Shown piece after piece: positions 59,672-64,000 of a DNA stretch of 64,000 bases. Position 1 is the first letter of the stretch, and every line of letters begins with the position of its first letter. A program made the position numbers and the translations under genes. The stretch comes from Salinadaptatus halalkaliphilus. Lineage in GTDB: Archaea > Halobacteriota > Halobacteria > Halobacteriales > Natrialbaceae. The stretch lies in the NCBI RefSeq assembly GCF_006543045.1, contig NZ_RBZW01000022.1, positions 62,001 to 126,000 of the forward strand, given 5' to 3'. The notes under the pieces are model-generated. The model saw only the letters and a list, made by a program, of their open reading frames with translations, was not told the DNA's origin and did not search any database.

Positions 59672-61516
59672 TTACGGGGTGTCTGCGCGTACGTCCTCGC
59701 GAACCTGTCGGTCGAGGGCTTCCCGACGCCGATGGCTGGCCGCCGAATCGAACTCGAGGACCAGCACCTGCGTCCCATCGGCCGCGAGCGATCGACGGTA
59801 CGCATCGACGAACTCGACGGGATCGACGGACTCGAGTTCGAGGCCGTACGTGTCGGCAAGCCCGTCGAACTCGAGGCCGTGTGGGGTTTTGAACTGGTCC
59901 GTAAACGGCGGGTCGAACCCCTCGATCGGTAGTTTGTGGAAGATGCCGCCGCCGTCGTTGTCGAGGACGACGATCGTCGCGTCGACGCCACAGCGTTCGA
60001 TCGCGAGCAGGCCGTTCGAGTCGTGATAGAAGGCCAGGTCGCCGGTGACGAGTACGAGCGGTTCGGCCGCGGTACTGCCCGCGCCGAGAGCCGTACTCGT
60101 GATACCGTCGATACCGCTGGCTCCGCGGTTCGAGAGGACAGTCACGTCGGCCGCCCGCGGGCGGGCGAATCGATCCGCGTCCCGAATCGGCATACTGTTC
60201 GAGACGAACACCGTCGACGGGTCGGGCGCGTGTTCGAAGACGGCGCCGAGAATCGCTCCCTCGAAGGGATTGGGTTCGAATTCGCTCGCGTCGGTCGCCG
60301 CGTCTCGTATCGCCCAGTGACGACGCTCCGCGTCGGTAACGTGGGTCATCCAGTCATCGCTTGCGTCTCGAGCGGGCGCGTCGGGTGTCGCGTCAGTAGT
60401 CGACTCGGATCGTTCCGAGAGGATTTCACGAACTGCATCGAACGCGGCTGCAGGCGAGGTCTCGAGCAAGTTCGTCGCCGTGAACGTCGCCTCGCGCCAG
60501 TCGCCGGCCGGGTCGAGCAGATACTGCTCGCAGTCGGCATCGCCGAGCGTGTGACGCAGTCGCTTCGACGTCGGCGAGGCACCGAAGCGGACGACGACAT
60601 CCGGCGCCGGAAGTTCGTCGATGTAGCCGTCGTACCCGCCGAAAATCAGCCCGCCAGAACGGCTATCTGCGATCGATTCGGTCCCGACGTGGTCGCCGAA
60701 CCGCAGTGCTGACAGCGGATCGGCGAGGATCGGTGCCCCGACCCGGTCGGCCACGGTGACGACATCCTCGCACGAAAGCGCCTGCAAAGCGGCGGGATCG
60801 GCGGGCCCGGCGACGATCAGCGGCCGATCCGCGGCTTCGAGCGCGTCCGCGAGCGTCTCGATCTGTCCGTCCGCGAGCGTCGTCGAACCGCCGGCAGTCT
60901 CGACGAAGGGGCCGTCTCGGCCCTGGCCGGCGAGGCTCTCCCCGAACTCGTCCGGAACGGCGTCGGGAACCTCGATCGGCTCGAGAGGTTTGCGAAACGG
61001 ACAGTTGAGGTGGACGGGGCCGGGGTCTACCCCACCCGTGTTGGCGAGTGCGCGAGCGGCAGTCGTTCGAAGGCTTCTGACCTTCCGCTCGTCGGCCTCG
61101 GGATCGGGAAGCTCCGCGTACCACCGGACGGCGTCACCGTAGAGTTTGACCTGATCGACCGTCTGGTTGGCCCCGCTGTCTCGCAACTCGTGGGGACGGT
61201 CGGCGGTCAACACGAGCAGCGGAACCCGCGCCCGATCCGCCTCGATGACCGCCGGGTGGAAGTTCGCCGCCGCGGTACCCGACGTACAGACCAGCGCCGT
61301 CGGCTCGCCGGTTCGTCTCGCGCGCCCGAGCGCGAAAAAGGATGCCGAACGCTCGTCGAGATGGGAGTAGACGGTAACGTCGGGATGCTGGGCGAACGCG
61401 ACCGTCAGCGGGGTCGATCGACTCCCCGGTGCGATACAGACGGCCTCGAGGCCACCGGCCACGAGTTCCTCGACGAGCACGCGACCCCACAGGGTGGCTG
61501 GATTCGGCGCCGTCAT
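59672..61516 (-). CDS. menD: SEPHCHC synthase (2-succinyl-5-enolpyruvyl-6-hydroxy-3-cyclohexene-1-carboxylate synthase)
   Basis: A 614-residue thiamine-diphosphate enzyme. N-terminal LVEELVAGGLEAVCIAPGSRSTPLTVAF, SGTAAANFHPAVIEA, and C-terminal VTGDLAFYHDSNGLLAI with the cofactor-binding GD and N residues. The start ATG (61514-61516) overlaps the menF stop by 4 bases. The 400-residue N-terminal extension seen in the open frame is the antisense/other-frame image of menF and is not coding. It uses isochorismate and 2-oxoglutarate. Confidence 0.95.
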   Translation of the reverse strand: MTAPNPATLWGRVLVEELVAGGLEAVCIAPGSRSTPLTVAFAQHPDVTVYSHLDERSASFFALGRARRTGEPTALVCTSGTAAANFHPAVIEADRARVPLLVLTADRPHELRDSGANQTVDQVKLYGDAVRWYAELPDPEADERKVRSLRTTAARALANTGGVDPGPVHLNCPFRKPLEPIEVPDAVPDEFGESLAGQGRDGPFVETAGGSTTLADGQIETLADALEAADRPLIVAGPADPAALQALSCEDVVTVADRVGAPILADPLSALRFGDHVGTESIADSRSGGLIFGGYDGYIDELPAPDVVVRFGASPTSKRLRHTLGDADCEQYLLDPAGDWREATFTATNLLETSPAAAFDAVREILSERSESTTDATPDAPARDASDDWMTHVTDAERRHWAIRDAATDASEFEPNPFEGAILGAVFEHAPDPSTVFVSNSMPIRDADRFARPRAADVTVLSNRGASGIDGITSTALGAGSTAAEPLVLVTGDLAFYHDSNGLLAIERCGVDATIVVLDNDGGGIFHKLPIEGFDPPFTDQFKTPHGLEFDGLADTYGLELESVDPVEFVDAYRRSLAADGTQVLVLEFDSAASHRRREALDRQVREDVRADTP

Positions 61517-62868
61517 CGTTTCAGTTGATCGAGTACCGGGCGGAATTTGAGCTGTACTTCGTCCCACTCCTCGGCGGGGTCGCTGTCGGCGACGATACCG
61601 TTGCCGGCAAAGAGGGTGACCGTCTCGTCGGTCGCGACGCCCGATCGGAGGCCAACCGCGAACTCGCCGTCGCCGTCGCCGTCGAACCAGCCGATCGGTG
61701 CGGCGTACCAACCGCGATCGAACGGTTCGGTCCTTCGAATCGTTTGCCAAGCGATGTCCGGCGGGACACCGCCGACCGCGGGTGTCGGATGTAACGCCTC
61801 GACGAGCTCGAGGACGTGGCTGTCGGCGTCGATAGTCGCGGCAATCGGCGTGTGGAGGTGTTGAATCGTCGCCAGCCGTCGAATCGTTCGGTCGGCGACC
61901 GTGAGGTCGTCTGCGAAGGGGGCGAGCTGAGTGCGGATCGCGTCGACGACGAGGTCGTGTTCGTGGCGGAGCTTGTCGTCGTCGAGCATCCGCTCGGCGT
62001 GTTCGTCGTCGGCTTCGGGCGTCTCGCCGCGGGGAACCGATCCGGCGAGCGCTTCGGTGTCGACCCGATCGCCCCGTTTCGACACCAATTGTTCCGGCGG
62101 GGCACCGAAGAACGTCCCCGACCCCTCTTGGTTCAACAGAAATCGATAACAGTTCGGATACTCTCGCCGCAGTCGCTCGAGGGTGTCTGGAACCTCGATC
62201 GGTTCCGCGAGACGTACCGAAAGCGATTGGGCGAGAACGACCTTCGTCAGGTCGCCGCCGTCGATCCGATCGAGCGCGGCGGTGACGCCGTCGGCCCAGG
62301 CGGCCGGCGAGGTCGGCCGTCGTGTCGAGGCGACGCCGGGACGCGAGCCGACCGGCTGCATCGGCGGCGTCTCCGCGAGCGTGTGGGCCCACTCTGCGAG
62401 TCGGTCGGTCGCAGCGTCGGGGTCGGTATCGACGGCGGTGAGCCAGGTATCGCCGTCGGGACTCCGAGTAACGGAGAGTCGTGGGACGACGAACGACGCG
62501 GCTTCGAACCCGCTCCAGGGTGGTGTCGGGTCGTGTGTATCGTGAAAAGCGAACCCGCCGAATGCCCGCGGTCTGGCGACCCGCGGGCCGTTGTGAGTGA
62601 GTGAGTCGAACGTTGTGTCGGCCTGTGTCCGGAGGGCGGTAAATCGGTCCGCGCCCGTCGCAGTGAAACGAACGGCAGTTCCTCGACCGGCAATCTCGAG
62701 GCCGTCGGGAGCCGCCCACTGGATCCGCGACCGCGCGGTATCGTCGACGATCGCACGGAGGGACACGTCCTCGAGTTCGCGGCTGTAGCTGACGAGGTCG
62801 GTCGACGCCTCACCGTCGCTCGGCGGGACGCCAGCCGCGAGCCCCTTCTCACCCGACGTACGGTCCAT
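61513..62868 (-). CDS. menF: isochorismate synthase
   Basis: A 451-residue chorismate-utilising enzyme. The C-terminal half has LLNQEGSGTFFGAPPEQLVSKRGDRVDTEALAGSVPRGETPEAD, RMLDDDKLRHEHDLVVDAI and VGGVPPDIAWQTIRRTEPFDRGWYAAPIGWFDGDGDGEFAVGLRS, the family signatures. It turns chorismate into isochorismate. First gene of the pathway, followed by menD. Confidence 0.93.
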   Translation of the reverse strand: MDRTSGEKGLAAGVPPSDGEASTDLVSYSRELEDVSLRAIVDDTARSRIQWAAPDGLEIAGRGTAVRFTATGADRFTALRTQADTTFDSLTHNGPRVARPRAFGGFAFHDTHDPTPPWSGFEAASFVVPRLSVTRSPDGDTWLTAVDTDPDAATDRLAEWAHTLAETPPMQPVGSRPGVASTRRPTSPAAWADGVTAALDRIDGGDLTKVVLAQSLSVRLAEPIEVPDTLERLRREYPNCYRFLLNQEGSGTFFGAPPEQLVSKRGDRVDTEALAGSVPRGETPEADDEHAERMLDDDKLRHEHDLVVDAIRTQLAPFADDLTVADRTIRRLATIQHLHTPIAATIDADSHVLELVEALHPTPAVGGVPPDIAWQTIRRTEPFDRGWYAAPIGWFDGDGDGEFAVGLRSGVATDETVTLFAGNGIVADSDPAEEWDEVQLKFRPVLDQLKR

Positions 62869-62900
62869 CGAACACAGGTCAGGACCGATGTGCCTTCAGC

Positions 62901-63542
62901 CTAACTATATCGCTCCTCCGCCCACGGGTTGGCCGTCTCCGAGTAGCCCCGTCGCTCCCAGTACCCAAGCGTCGGCGCCGTACAGAACTCGATACCGTCG
63001 ACCCACTTTGCCCCCTTGTAGGCGTACTTATGCGGTGTCACGACCCGAAGCGGGCCGCCATGGTCCGAGGGCAGCTCCTCACCGTCGTACCCCCACGCGA
63101 ACAGGACTTCTTCGCGTAGACAATCCTCGAGCGGCAGGTCGGTCGTATACCCGTCGAGTGCCGAAAAGAGGACGTGAACGGCCCGCCCCGAGGGCGTCTC
63201 TCGTCCCGTCGTCCGTCCCTCGTCGCCGGCCTCGATGACGCCGGCTCGCTCGGCGAGTTCGAGGAACGACACCCCGGTAAACCGACAGTCGAGCTTGCTC
63301 CAGCCCGTGACACAATGAAAGTCCTGGCGCTGCGTGACCGAGGGCAGGTCGCGAAACTCGTCCCAGGAAAACGATAGCTCGGTTTCGACCGCGCCGGTGA
63401 CCGTAAACTCCCAGCTACCCGGATCGAACGCGGGCGTTTCGCCCTTCGAGAGGACAGGAAACGCCGACGTCTCGCGCTGGCCGGGCGGCACTCGGTCGTC
63501 GCCGAACTCCTCGTACAGGTCGGTGACGTCGGTTTCGCTCAT
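62901..63542 (-). CDS. molybdopterin oxidoreductase of the sulfite oxidase/YedY type
   Basis: A 213-residue protein from ATG at 63540-63542. It is a single Mo-cofactor-binding domain: VTGAVETELSFSWDEFRDLPSVTQRQDFHCVTGWSKLDCRFTGVSFLELAERAG, with the Cys that coordinates Mo in HCVTGWS, then VLFAWGYDGEELPSDHGGPLRVVTPHKYAYKGAKWVDGIEF. No signal peptide and no heme or dimerisation domain, so probably cytoplasmic; electron partner unknown. It is close to menF, perhaps co-transcribed. Confidence 0.88.
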   Translation of the reverse strand: MSETDVTDLYEEFGDDRVPPGQRETSAFPVLSKGETPAFDPGSWEFTVTGAVETELSFSWDEFRDLPSVTQRQDFHCVTGWSKLDCRFTGVSFLELAERAGVIEAGDEGRTTGRETPSGRAVHVLFSALDGYTTDLPLEDCLREEVLFAWGYDGEELPSDHGGPLRVVTPHKYAYKGAKWVDGIEFCTAPTLGYWERRGYSETANPWAEERYS

Positions 63543-64000
63543 AGACAACTGGTTCGGCTCGAGCGACGTAGCTGTGGCGTTCGATCGGAGCCACGAACCA
63601 TCGCGAACGACGAGGGAAACGGTACACACACTCTTCGACACCCGCGAACGGGACGTACAGGCGACGTAGGAAGGAGTCAGAGTGCACGTGAGGAGTGTAA
63701 CGGCTTCGGTTTCACCCGACCGGCCTCGACGACTGGGGTATCATACGGTTTACTGTAAGTCATTGCCGGCGCAACCGCCGCCCGGGTCGCGGTTGCGCCG
63801 GTACATCGTTACAGCAACCCGTATCACTCGAGGCCGAGTCGCGAGGAAGTCCCCGAGACGGCCGCGAACGGTGAGAAAATATCGAAATACGCCGACTGCA
63901 TCGGGAAGGAAACGGTCCGAAATGATCACGATGACGGATCAATTCGGGAGCTTCTCGCTGTAACCCTCGCCACGCCTTAGTAGTGACTGCCCGACTATCA
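63543..64000. other. intergenic stretch to window end, holding element copy C
   Basis: About 460 bases. Contains the upstream region of the Mo enzyme and the 80-bp element at 63744-63823. Sequence after 63830 has an AT-rich patch (GAGAAAATATCGAAATAC near 63870) and no convincing gene before the window ends. Confidence 0.5.
63744..63823 (+). repeat. 80-bp palindromic element, copy C
   Basis: Runs from TACGG to CCGTA between TCA at 63741-63743 and TCA at 63824-63826. Central stem CCGGCGCAACCGC/CGCGGTTGCGCCGG encloses CCCGGG. Matches the reverse complement of copy A at almost every base. Confidence 0.88.

Noticed and set aside
61517-62719. A 400-residue N-terminal extension of MenD
   Set aside because: It overlaps menF on the same strand in a different frame and is basic and Arg-rich. 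MenD homology begins at the ATG overlapping the menF stop.
63682-63963. Open frame spanning the 80-bp element at the right end
   Set aside because: It reads through the palindromic element and is strongly basic; no start context or homologous motif.

Overview
The window comes from an extremely halophilic archaeon (class Halobacteria, probably Natrialbales). The DNA is GC-rich with a strong G/C bias at third codon positions. Predicted proteins are very acidic. Archaeal marker genes are present (EF-1alpha, S10, TFB, ThiI). Exported proteins carry Tat/lipobox leaders and starts are ATG or GTG. No CRISPR array or rRNA was seen; one tRNA gene was found.

Regions. 1-11.95 kb: housekeeping genes, namely a truncated thiI, a NifU-like Fe-S protein, an ACT protein overlapping homoserine dehydrogenase, two tandem paralogous sensor kinases (the second with damaged ATP-binding motifs), EF-1alpha/S10 and a rhomboid protease. 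12.0-14.7 kb: a scrap-yard starting right after tRNA-Ala(CGC), with an internally deleted IS6-type element, a long perfect inverted repeat, a HalOD1 gene, hairpins resembling an IS200/IS605 right end, an Lrp-like fragment and a frame-shifted gene. 14.7-33.2 kb: ordinary chromosome (Bax1-like nuclease, MATE exporter, malate dehydrogenase family, RNA m5C methyltransferase with a small partner, PAC2 protein, geranylgeranyl reductase family, amidase, aldo/keto reductase, PP-loop enzyme, UDP-GlcNAc epimerase, glutaredoxin, cupin, Mrp).

33.2-40.6 kb: a nitrogen-oxide respiration locus. It holds a four-cluster Fe-S protein, an NrfD-type membrane quinol subunit and a small membrane protein, a Bat-type HTH_10 regulator, three tandem DUF2249 proteins and copper nitrite reductase NirK. 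A palindrome CGAA-N4-TTCG, or a near variant, lies ahead of each unit and suggests one regulon. 40.7-47.4 kb: a lipoprotein, a lipoprotein gene with two compensating frameshifts, a 42-codon zinc-finger gene, TFB, gatC-gatA, a winged-helix regulator and an NRDE protein.

47.4-62.9 kb: a nearly complete menaquinone pathway (menF-menD, menB, menA-menC-menE) on the minus strand. It is split by two blocks: a three-gene operon with overlapping ends (DyP-like peroxidase, His-rich P19-like lipoprotein, cohesin-like surface protein), and a regulator / carotenoid-desaturase-like oxidoreductase / J-domain block. Three copies of an 80-bp palindromic element, each between TCA direct repeats, sit at 54.8, 58.4 and 63.7 kb. 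The men genes make the quinone that the NrfD/NirK locus would use.

The strongest candidates for something new are the catalytic-subunit-less Fe-S/NrfD complex under the shared palindrome, the peroxidase/His-rich/cohesin operon, the 80-bp element family, and the probable pseudokinase next to an intact kinase.
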